A stretch of 26,471 nt of DNA, from the IMG/VR virus record IMGVR_UViG_3300047469_000125, positions 1 through 26,471 of that record. The stretch is one strand, 5' to 3'. This stretch comes from a virus. Below, in pieces: positions 8,024 to 13,632 of this stretch (position 1 is its first letter; every line of letters starts with the position of its first letter). The notes under the pieces were generated by a model, which did no database searches, was not told the origin of the DNA, and saw only the letters and a list, made by a program, of their open reading frames with translations. A program made the position numbers and the translations under genes.

Positions 8024-8788
8024 TCAGTTCGTGTTATCAGTCCGATGTTGGCGGTTCAACCGACTAGGTGAAATCTCTTGTGGGGCGCACGGGAGTGTCC
8101 GCGGTATGCAATTCTGCACAGGCGTTGGCAGAGGCAATTGAATTGCTCGATGCTCATGAGGTCGCCCGTTGTAGGAGACCCATCCCAGATAGCCTCCAAC
8201 TCCGATGATTAAGTAGAACCCGAAAAACACAGTCATCAAGCCAGCTAACCGAATTCGGCGATATCCAAGTTCACCACGCTTGATCGAATTCCAAGTGCTC
8301 TTCAATATTGGCGCAGCCGCAGTCCTGATTTCCTCGCAACACTCAAGAACCTCTTTAAACTCTTTGTTCCCAAGCCTCCGCGCCTTGGACACTGCAGCCA
8401 TAAGCTTTGCTTCTGGACCGTCCGGATTTTGCGAGATGTGCTCTGGGTTAAGCCTAAGTTGAATCCTGCTCAGATTTTCCGCTGCTTTCGCATAGCAATC
8501 TTTGGTTTCCTTGAAGAACTCGATTTGCAGCTCGTGAGCCTCTTGAGCAGTATGAAATTGTTCCGGCTTGAATCTGCCGGGCCTGATGGCTCGCGAGATT
8601 TCTTGAGCGGCGGCGGTGTATTCGGAAATCTCGTTTCGTAGGCCGTCGACCCATCCGAGGCGGAATTCGGAAACCTTATTTTCCTTGGCGCTTACCATAT
8701 TCATGATGGAAAAGAAGCCGGTCAGAAGAGCTGCTGTTATGACGCCGAATGCAACATATACGGTTGATGGAATTACACTAAGATCCAT
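8024..8788 (-). CDS. Two-transmembrane protein, candidate superinfection-exclusion factor
   Basis: The 254-residue product has a transmembrane helix at about 9-31, a long soluble helical region of about 150 residues and a second transmembrane helix at about 181-203, then a Pro-rich polar tail. Directly after the first helix comes SAKENKVSEFRLGWVDGL (33-50). This K-E-N-K-(V/I)-S-E-F-R-x-x-W-(V/I)-D-x-L signature recurs in uncharacterised two-helix proteins of prophages and other mobile DNA. Both helix ends would put the soluble region in the cytoplasm. The gene is leftward, against the late operon. Its place beside repressor and antirepressor genes parallels sieA of P22, so a role in blocking other phages is a reasonable guess. 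Function is unproven. Confidence 0.65.
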   Translation of the reverse strand: MDLSVIPSTVYVAFGVITAALLTGFFSIMNMVSAKENKVSEFRLGWVDGLRNEISEYTAAAQEISRAIRPGRFKPEQFHTAQEAHELQIEFFKETKDCYAKAAENLSRIQLRLNPEHISQNPDGPEAKLMAAVSKARRLGNKEFKEVLECCEEIRTAAAPILKSTWNSIKRGELGYRRIRLAGLMTVFFGFYLIIGVGGYLGWVSYNGRPHEHRAIQLPLPTPVQNCIPRTLPCAPQEISPSRLNRQHRTDNTN

Positions 8789-8909
8789 GACTCTCTCGTC
8801 TGCTGTTGAGCATGATTCCCGCTCCGGACGCCTAGGCGCCGCAGTAGATCCAATTTAGGCATTCCCGGATTTAGGGATTTGTTGGTATATCGCTTATGAC
8901 TAAGCCGGG

Positions 8910-8923
8910 CACTTGCACAAGTG
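8910..8923. repeat. Perfect inverted repeat between two leftward genes
   Basis: CACTTG-CA-CAAGTG is a perfect 14-base palindrome just after the stop of the 85-residue gene. No T run follows on either strand, so a terminator is unlikely. It could be an operator for the downstream two-transmembrane gene or a chance palindrome. Confidence 0.35.
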
Positions 8924-8925
8924 AT

Positions 8926-9183
8926 TCATTTAAAGGACCAATTCGACCATTGAACCGGACCCGCTTTAACTAGGTAGTCAGTTAGGCGCTTCTCACCCCA
9001 GAACGTAAGCCTTCTGTTCTGATCTTGAATCGCAAACACAATCGGGATTTGGGGAAAAAATGGTTGAAAGAAAGCAGTCGTCTCATCGCGAGATCTCTGA
9101 CTGCTGACCGCCCCGGATCCGACTAACAAAACCGCAAATGAAACACCGCTTACTACGTAGTACGACCCGCTATAGCTGCTCAT
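8926..9183 (-). CDS. Single-transmembrane small protein, 85 residues
   Basis: The ATG at 9183 has GGAGGT 5 bases upstream and is preferred to the ATG 30 bases further out. The product starts MSSYSGSYYVVSGVSFAVLL, with one hydrophobic helix at about 9-27 and a polar C-terminal domain of about 55 residues containing IPIVFAIQDQNRRLTFWGEKRL. With few charges before the helix the orientation is unclear; it may be a membrane anchor or an uncleaved signal. It lies in the leftward block between the 100-residue and two-transmembrane genes. No family recognised. Together with its neighbour it could form a small membrane system. Confidence 0.55.
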   Translation of the reverse strand: MSSYSGSYYVVSGVSFAVLLVGSGAVSSQRSRDETTAFFQPFFPQIPIVFAIQDQNRRLTFWGEKRLTDYLVKAGPVQWSNWSFK

Positions 9184-9309
9184 ATTGACCTCCATGGAGA
9201 ACTGATAGCGCAATGCTACATCTGTCGAAGATTTGGCTGTACTGGCCTTTTGTCCACACTGGATGGGCAGACAGCCCGGTGCTACCCTCGGCCCTTTCTC
9301 AATGAGGGA

Positions 9310-9612
9310 TCAGTCGGTCCAAGCTGTCAGCAAAGCAGTGCTGACCGTCATCCAAATGAGATCGTCGGGCGAATCATAACAATTGCTCTCGATCACATCG
9401 GCAAGCCGATGCACGCGATAAACGTGACAACTGGTGATCGGCGGGCATTTGGGGAAAACCTGAGCTGCGATGGCATTCGTATCAACGCCTAGCCCGCTCA
9501 GCGCGTCGTGTAACATCATCCTTGCCCCAAATAGATCGTCAGGATTGGACGAGGCATTGGCCGCGCCTGCGCGTAAAAGTCTGACACGCTCACCAACGGT
9601 TAACGAAATCAT
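9310..9612 (-). CDS. Hypothetical protein, 100 residues, next to the repressor
   Basis: The frame is open upstream into the repressor gene, but the ATG at 9612, preceded by GGGGGT, gives a 100-residue protein starting MISLTVGERVRLLRAGAANA. The remainder is mixed alpha/beta with two cysteines (PKCPPITSC). No signal peptide or membrane helix is visible and I do not recognise a family. It begins 52 bases after the repressor gene on the same strand, so it is likely co-transcribed with it and expressed in the lysogen. Confidence 0.5.
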   Translation of the reverse strand: MISLTVGERVRLLRAGAANASSNPDDLFGARMMLHDALSGLGVDTNAIAAQVFPKCPPITSCHVYRVHRLADVIESNCYDSPDDLIWMTVSTALLTAWTD

Positions 9613-9664
9613 TCGACCCCCAGATGAAGCACGCAAAATGCCAGGTTGGCTGGACTTGGGATAG

Positions 9665-10198
9665 CTACTTCTTAGATGCTCGACCATCAGCATCTTGGCG
9701 CTTGCGTATACCTTCCAAGATGATGGTTTCGTCATCGGTGCCTTGCTGAAGCTCTTTCAAACGGTGCTTGATACGTGATTCCTTCACGCCAGGCTTCATG
9801 CGCGCCTGCGCCTTTACTATCTCTTCCGGTGTGTAAATGGATGGTTGCCGAAGCCCGAGCAGTTCGTCGTGGCTCCAACTAATGAGCCTGGTAAGAAAAA
9901 AAGGCCCGTACTCAGTCATATCCATTCCCGCTTCCGATGCTGCTTCCTCAAGCCGCTTATAGAGCTCAGCAGGTACAGGAACCGAAACCTCATCGCTTTC
10001 GAGAAAAACAGACAACTCGCCCGCGCATCCCAAAGCCTCTTCCAGGGCCCAAAGCGCCTTTTTTCGAGGTTTAGACTTGCCGGATTCATACTTTGATATT
10101 TGAGACCATGACACCCCAACCATTGCAGCAAGCTCACGTTGGGTGAGGCCCTTCTGCGTTCGAAGGCGGATTAGTTTGTCAGCGAATGGGTCGTTCAT
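9665..10198 (-). CDS. Prophage repressor: HTH domain plus RHH-like segment
   Basis: The 177-residue product starts at 10198, chosen because the N-terminus MNDPFADKLIRLRTQKGLT is the canonical start of a Cro/CI-type HTH. That domain covers about 7-59, with helix 2 TQRELAAMVG and recognition helix WSQISKYESG. Residues 71-105 (VSVPVPAELYKRLEEAASEA then GMDMTEY) have the strand-helix-turn-helix pattern of ribbon-helix-helix proteins, an unusual pairing. There is no LexA/CI-type peptidase domain, so RecA-driven self-cleavage is not expected. It is transcribed away from the Arc-like gene and probably represses that operon and itself. Release presumably depends on antirepressors. The far C-terminus is polar and helical. 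Confidence 0.8.
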   Translation of the reverse strand: MNDPFADKLIRLRTQKGLTQRELAAMVGVSWSQISKYESGKSKPRKKALWALEEALGCAGELSVFLESDEVSVPVPAELYKRLEEAASEAGMDMTEYGPFFLTRLISWSHDELLGLRQPSIYTPEEIVKAQARMKPGVKESRIKHRLKELQQGTDDETIILEGIRKRQDADGRASKK

Positions 10199-10334
10199 AG
10201 CTATCTCACAAAGCGGTTTCGCGTTGAAGCGTATTACTCTAGAAGCATACAAAGCAACAAAAGACACAACGGTGTTGACAAGTGAAACAAAGGAAGCAAA
10301 ACTACACAAAAGGAAACAACACAAAGGAAGCACC
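10199..10334. promoter_or_regulatory. Divergent control region with A-rich repeat array
   Basis: This 136-base gap separates the repressor and Arc-like genes. On the minus strand TTGTTG (10260-10255) and TAATAC (10236-10231) are spaced by 18 bases and suit a repressor promoter. On the plus strand TTGACA at 10275-10280 is a perfect -35, but the -10 at 17 bases (AAAACT) is poor. ACAAAGGAAGCA occurs exactly twice (10287-10298 and 10321-10332), with a variant ACAAAAGGAAACA between them (10306-10318) and a weaker ACAAAGCAACA at 10249-10259. These repeats overlap the rightward promoter and the Arc-like ribosome site, so they are likely operators. The second exact copy also supplies the Shine-Dalgarno AAAGGAAG. 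Confidence 0.65.
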
Positions 10335-10496
10335 ATGAGCGCAGTGAAGATCACTACAGCAGTCCGAATGCTTTGCGAAATGAGGGAGCGACTTGAGCGG
10401 AAGGCAGCCGAAAATGGCCGCAGCCTGAGCGGTGAGATAGTTTTCCGTTTGCGTAAGTCGCTGGAGCAGGAAGATGAACAGATCAGACAGGCATGA
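10335..10496 (+). CDS. Arc-like ribbon-helix-helix regulator, 53 residues
   Basis: The 53-residue product is the same length as P22 Arc and aligns with it without gaps: R11 with Arc R13, E15 with E17, and ENGRSLSGEI (26-35) with ENGRSVNSEI. The strand residues that would read DNA by analogy are T7, A9 and R11. Arc represses the ant operon in P22, preventing overproduction of antirepressor. Here the gene is first in an operon with two antirepressor-like genes, so the same job is likely. Translation starts at ATG 10335 after AAAGGAAG. A leftward hairpin terminator begins right at its stop. Confidence 0.78.
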   Translation: MSAVKITTAVRMLCEMRERLERKAAENGRSLSGEIVFRLRKSLEQEDEQIRQA

Positions 10497-10527
10497 AAAA
10501 GCCCCAACCGCGCCAACGGTTGAGGCT
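10494..10527 (-). terminator. Leftward terminator between the Arc-like and Bro genes
   Basis: An 11-base stem with one mismatch (AGCCCCAACCG at 10500-10510 and CGGTTGAGGCT at 10517-10527) encloses CGCCAA. On the minus strand it is followed by TTTTT, so it fits termination of leftward transcripts. In the rightward direction no T run follows, so the operon should be able to pass, though the hairpin will form in its message. Confidence 0.6.
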
Positions 10528-10563
10528 CATGAAGCAGAACGTAAATCTACTAGGAAAAACGTC

Positions 10564-11490
10564 ATGACGAATAATAGCACAGCAGCTTCCAATGTCATCC
10601 CCTTCGACTTTCGTGGTCACAGCGTTCGCGCAGTGACCATTGGCGGTGAGCCATGGTTTGTAGCATCCGACATTTGCCGGGTGCTCGACGTGACTAACAC
10701 TACCCAGGCCATGCAGGCTCTTGATGACGATGAACGGTCTATGTTCAACATAGGTCGTCAGGGTGAGGCGAACATTGTGAATGAGTCAGGCCTCTACACT
10801 CTGATTCTCCGCAGCCGCGATGCAGTCAAAAAGGGCAGCAAGCCGCATGCGTTTCGCAAGTGGGTTACCGCCGAGGTGCTGCCCGCCATCCGCAAGCAAG
10901 GCGCATACGAAGATGCATCGGGCCAGATGAAGCCGCTAGTGCAAGCCATGATCGGGACGTATGGCGCGCAAGCCCTGAGCAATGTGATTCGCTGTCGGGT
11001 GGCCAAGCTTGAAGCTTCGCATCAACGCAGCGCAGTGATGAAACTGTCATCGGCGTTGCATGCTCGGTTCAGTGTTCCTCGCATTGAGCAGATTCCAGGG
11101 GACCAAATGGATGCGGCGTGCAACTTCGTCGCGAGCTATGCGATTGAAGGTGAATACCTTCCGCATGAAAGGAAATCTGACCGCCTGAATCTCAGCTTCC
11201 CGGTTGAAGAACTGGCGCGGCGCCGTCCAGGCATGCTGATCGAGAAGGCCGGCGAACGCCGTTGGCTGGACGTGATGCTGGACGACCTACGCGACATCCG
11301 TGGTGAGGGGACGCCTTGTGAGGAAATCTTGTGGGAGCTGGAAAGTAACGGCTACGAGGTTGAAGGTGCATTGTGCGAACTGAAAACCTATCGCGCCAAG
11401 CTTCGTGAGTTTCAGTCTTGGGTCAGCGGCATGAACGTGCTTTTTACGGAGCCGAAGCGGTACGCGGTCAAGCTGGAGGGTGCAGCATGA
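10564..11490 (+). CDS. Antirepressor with Bro-N and ORF6C-like domains
   Basis: The predicted product is 308 residues from ATG 10564; the frame is open 90 bases further left but that part overlaps the Arc-like gene and the hairpin. Residues about 10-115 are a clear Bro-N domain: RGHSVRAVTIGGEPWFVASD, then a dense ALDDDERS and HAFRKWVTAEVLPAIRKQG. Around 160-200, ALHARFSVPRIEQIPGDQMD resembles the ORF6C segment of phage antirepressors. The last 100 residues are unfamiliar. Such proteins bind DNA or other phage repressors and help induction or establishment. It ends in an ATGA overlap with the next gene. Confidence 0.78.
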   Translation: MTNNSTAASNVIPFDFRGHSVRAVTIGGEPWFVASDICRVLDVTNTTQAMQALDDDERSMFNIGRQGEANIVNESGLYTLILRSRDAVKKGSKPHAFRKWVTAEVLPAIRKQGAYEDASGQMKPLVQAMIGTYGAQALSNVIRCRVAKLEASHQRSAVMKLSSALHARFSVPRIEQIPGDQMDAACNFVASYAIEGEYLPHERKSDRLNLSFPVEELARRRPGMLIEKAGERRWLDVMLDDLRDIRGEGTPCEEILWELESNGYEVEGALCELKTYRAKLREFQSWVSGMNVLFTEPKRYAVKLEGAA

Positions 11491-11705
11491 ACTTCAACAT
11501 CAAAGCAGACGGGCGCGCCCTGATCCTCAGCCCTGAACGTGCGAATCTGATTGGCCGCTCAGGCCAACTCATCCGCAAGGTCGAAGAAAACTGGTTGATC
11601 CTCGTTGAGGGCAAGCGCTACTCGGTAAACGAGAAGAACCTGATGCCTCTGGATGGTTTCAGCCCCAGTGCGGTGGTTTCGGCGGAGTGGAGGAAGACGG
11701 CATGA
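11487..11705 (+). CDS. Small protein between two antirepressor genes
   Basis: The 72-residue product starts MNFNIKADGRALILSPERAN and appears mostly beta with a short helix (SGQLIRKVEENWLILVEGKRY). No domain recognised. Both ends overlap neighbours in ATGA (11487-11490 and 11702-11705), so translation of all three is coupled. That close packing argues it works with the antirepressors, perhaps as a partner or modulator, but there is no direct sign of function. Confidence 0.6.
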   Translation: MNFNIKADGRALILSPERANLIGRSGQLIRKVEENWLILVEGKRYSVNEKNLMPLDGFSPSAVVSAEWRKTA

Positions 11706-12430
11706 GCGCGTTAATGACAGTTCCGTTTCATGGCGTGAATCTTTCTCTAGTTGAGCATGAGGGCCAACCTTACGTGCCAATGCGTCCAATGGTCCAGGGC
11801 ATGGAAATCGACTGGAAAAGCCAGCACAAGAAGCTGACATCAAATGAAAAACGCTGGGGCGTGGTCATGATCACCACTCCCTCTGCTGGCGGGGATCAGG
11901 ATTCTATCTGCATCCCGTTGCGCAAGCTTCCGGGGTGGCTGTCGACTCTGGAGCCGAATCGCGTAAAAAACCCTCGAGCCAAACTAAAAATTGAAGAGTT
12001 TCAGGATGAGTGCGATGACGCGCTTTGGGACTACTGGAATGAAGGCCATGCCGCAAACCCTCGCTCACAGCCGCCAGCGGCTAATGATTCGGCTGTAGAG
12101 TTCGGAAAGCTTGCTCTAGCTCACCTGCCGAACCTTGGCGATACTAGCAAGCAGGCGTTGCTCAGTCATATTTCTGAGCTGGCTTTCGGGCAACGGCTGA
12201 TTCCGCTGCCTAGGGTGGAGGAAAGCCTGAAGTTGGCGGGAGAGGTTGGCGAGTTGTTCGGTGTCAGTGCGCAGAAAATTGGCAGGCTTGCGAATCAGCA
12301 TGGATTGAAGACGGGTCAGTACGGCGAGATCCGCCTCGATAAGTCGAAGTACAGCGATCGCCAGTGTGAGACATTTTTCTACAACGGCGCAGCGGTAGAG
12401 AGATTCCGGGAGATTCTCGGGAGCGACTAA
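11702..12430 (+). CDS. P22 Ant-type antirepressor
   Basis: The 242-residue product has a P22 antirepressor N-terminal domain at about 4-115: TVPFHGVNLSLVEHEGQPYV, PMRPMVQGMEIDWKSQHKKL and ICIPLRKLPGWLSTL are characteristic. The C-terminal part (about 175-240) with SAQKIGRLANQHGLKTGQYG and RQCETFFYNGAA resembles the HTH-like C-terminal domain of other phage antirepressors. P22 Ant binds and inactivates c2-type repressors, so this protein could lift repression of this prophage or of others. It is the last gene of the arc-led operon and is followed by a strong terminator. Confidence 0.82.
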   Translation: MSALMTVPFHGVNLSLVEHEGQPYVPMRPMVQGMEIDWKSQHKKLTSNEKRWGVVMITTPSAGGDQDSICIPLRKLPGWLSTLEPNRVKNPRAKLKIEEFQDECDDALWDYWNEGHAANPRSQPPAANDSAVEFGKLALAHLPNLGDTSKQALLSHISELAFGQRLIPLPRVEESLKLAGEVGELFGVSAQKIGRLANQHGLKTGQYGEIRLDKSKYSDRQCETFFYNGAAVERFREILGSD

Positions 12431-12464
12431 GCCTCCCGCCAAGGACGGCTCACCCACAAAGACG

Positions 12465-12490
12465 AAGCACCCCGCGTAGGCGGGGCTTTC
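12465..12490 (+). terminator. Terminator of the antirepressor operon
   Basis: CCCCGC (12470-12475) and GCGGGG (12480-12485) form a 6-pair core around GTAG, with flanking ACGAA/TTCGT able to extend it. The T run is short (CTTTCG). It lies 35 bases after the antirepressor stop and before the lipoprotein gene. Confidence 0.6.
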
Positions 12491-12556
12491 GTGCTGGCGT
12501 TTCGTATGTCCCATTGCTGGTGGTAGAGTTCGGCCAAACCACAATGAGGGATCATC

Positions 12557-12904
12557 ATGCGAATTCTGATTGGGGCTATGGCTGTTGCCCTGTTGGTTGG
12601 GTGCACATCTCCAAGCGACCTTAAATCAAACGGCCCTGTCTTTTCGGCCAATACGGCGAAGAACCCTAAGCAATACGCCTTGTGCGTATTCCCTAAATGG
12701 CAAGATCTCAACCCAGGGTCAACACTGAGCGAAACAGAATCGGGTTATAGATTGGTGATGTCCAATCCGGGAGTAGGACAAACGGATGAGCTACTGGAGG
12801 TTTCCAAAGCCTCAGCAGGGTCGGTTGTTCGCCATTATCAGCGAATTGCTTGGCAACAGCTTGGACGCGCAGGCGTTTCAGAGGCAGTGAAATCTTGCCT
12901 CTAA
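12557..12904 (+). CDS. Small lipoprotein, possible lysogenic-conversion factor
   Basis: The 115-residue product has a lipoprotein signal: a basic start, hydrophobic stretch and lipobox LVGC with the acylated Cys at 16. Residue 17 is Thr rather than Asp, which suggests outer-membrane sorting. The mature part is about 100 residues with two further cysteines (one in ALCVFP, one near the C-terminus), possibly a disulphide. The gene has its own ribosome site (GAGGGAT) and is bracketed by terminators, the usual form of a moron. Small phage lipoproteins such as Cor and Llp block receptor-dependent superinfection. That role is a guess from type and position. Confidence 0.68.
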   Translation: MRILIGAMAVALLVGCTSPSDLKSNGPVFSANTAKNPKQYALCVFPKWQDLNPGSTLSETESGYRLVMSNPGVGQTDELLEVSKASAGSVVRHYQRIAWQQLGRAGVSEAVKSCL

Positions 12905-12920
12905 ACAATTAAGTAAACAG

Positions 12921-12942
12921 ACCGCCTACGGGCGGTTTTTTA
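12921..12942 (+). terminator. Terminator directly before gene I
   Basis: ACCGCC-TACG-GGCGGT is followed by six Ts. CTGGAGAAAA, the ribosome site of gene I, begins only a few bases after the T run. The same hairpin-plus-ribosome-site arrangement occurs before gene J and before the endolysin. Confidence 0.85.
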
Positions 12943-12960
12943 TTGTCTGGAGAAAATACG

Positions 12961-13575
12961 ATGAGTTCAGCGATCGACTATCACCCAATGACAAAAATCG
13001 AGCTGTGGGGCGCGCTTGGGAAAAAGCTTGGAAAAATCCACCGTCGCTTGCTTGATACGGGCAAGTCTTGGGAGGTTTTCAAGGCACTGGAAGTTTCTTT
13101 GCCGGGCTTCAAAGAGGAGGTGACACGACTGCATCGTCTCGGAATGCGTTTCGCGATATACCGAAACAAGCAAAATGTGGGCGAAAAAGATTTTGATCTG
13201 GGTGGAACAAGGCATCTTCGGATTGTGCCAGTTATTTCTGGCAGCAAACGCGCTGGCGTATTGCAGACCGTAGTCGGCATCGCGATGATCGTTGCATCAT
13301 TCTTCGTGCCGGGCAGCACCCCAGCGGCCCTGGCGGCTTCATCCGCTTTGTTAAGCGGCGGCGTGGCAGTTACTGCAGGTGGAGTGATCCAGTTGCTCAG
13401 TCCTCAAGCCGGCGGACTCCGCACAAGCTCTGCGCCTGAAAACGCGCCATCGTACGCATTCGGCTCGGCTCGAAACACCACAGCCAGCGGCAACCCGGTC
13501 CCGATCTGCATCGGCGAAAGAGACTGGGGTGGCGCGATCATCAGCGCCTCGATCTACGCCGAAGACAAGACCTGA
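12961..13575 (+). CDS. I: Tail assembly protein I
   Basis: The 204-residue product matches lambda gpI-type tail assembly proteins. The N-terminus has a small ubiquitin-like region (IELWGALGKKLGKIH, then VTRLHRLGMRFAIY), and the C-terminal half a long Gly/Ala hydrophobic stretch around 100-150 (SGGVAVTAGGVIQLLSPQ) before a short conserved end with VPICIGERDWGGAIIS. It works with K in assembling the tail tip and is not part of the finished virion in lambda. The ATG at 12961 is preferred over a TTG 18 bases upstream because CTGGAGAAAA lies between them. Gene I should directly follow K but is separated from it by the immunity insert. Confidence 0.85.
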   Translation: MSSAIDYHPMTKIELWGALGKKLGKIHRRLLDTGKSWEVFKALEVSLPGFKEEVTRLHRLGMRFAIYRNKQNVGEKDFDLGGTRHLRIVPVISGSKRAGVLQTVVGIAMIVASFFVPGSTPAALAASSALLSGGVAVTAGGVIQLLSPQAGGLRTSSAPENAPSYAFGSARNTTASGNPVPICIGERDWGGAIISASIYAEDKT

Positions 13576-13594
13576 CCCTGAATCGGAATACCAG

Positions 13595-13617
13595 ACCGCC
13601 GATTGGCGGTTTTTTTA
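13595..13617 (+). terminator. Terminator directly before gene J
   Basis: ACCGCC-GATT-GGCGGT is followed by seven Ts. CCTGGAGAAAA, the J ribosome site, follows within a few bases. It is nearly the same unit as that at 12921-12942, so gene I is flanked by two copies. Confidence 0.85.
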
Positions 13618-13632
13618 TGCCTGGAGAAAACC

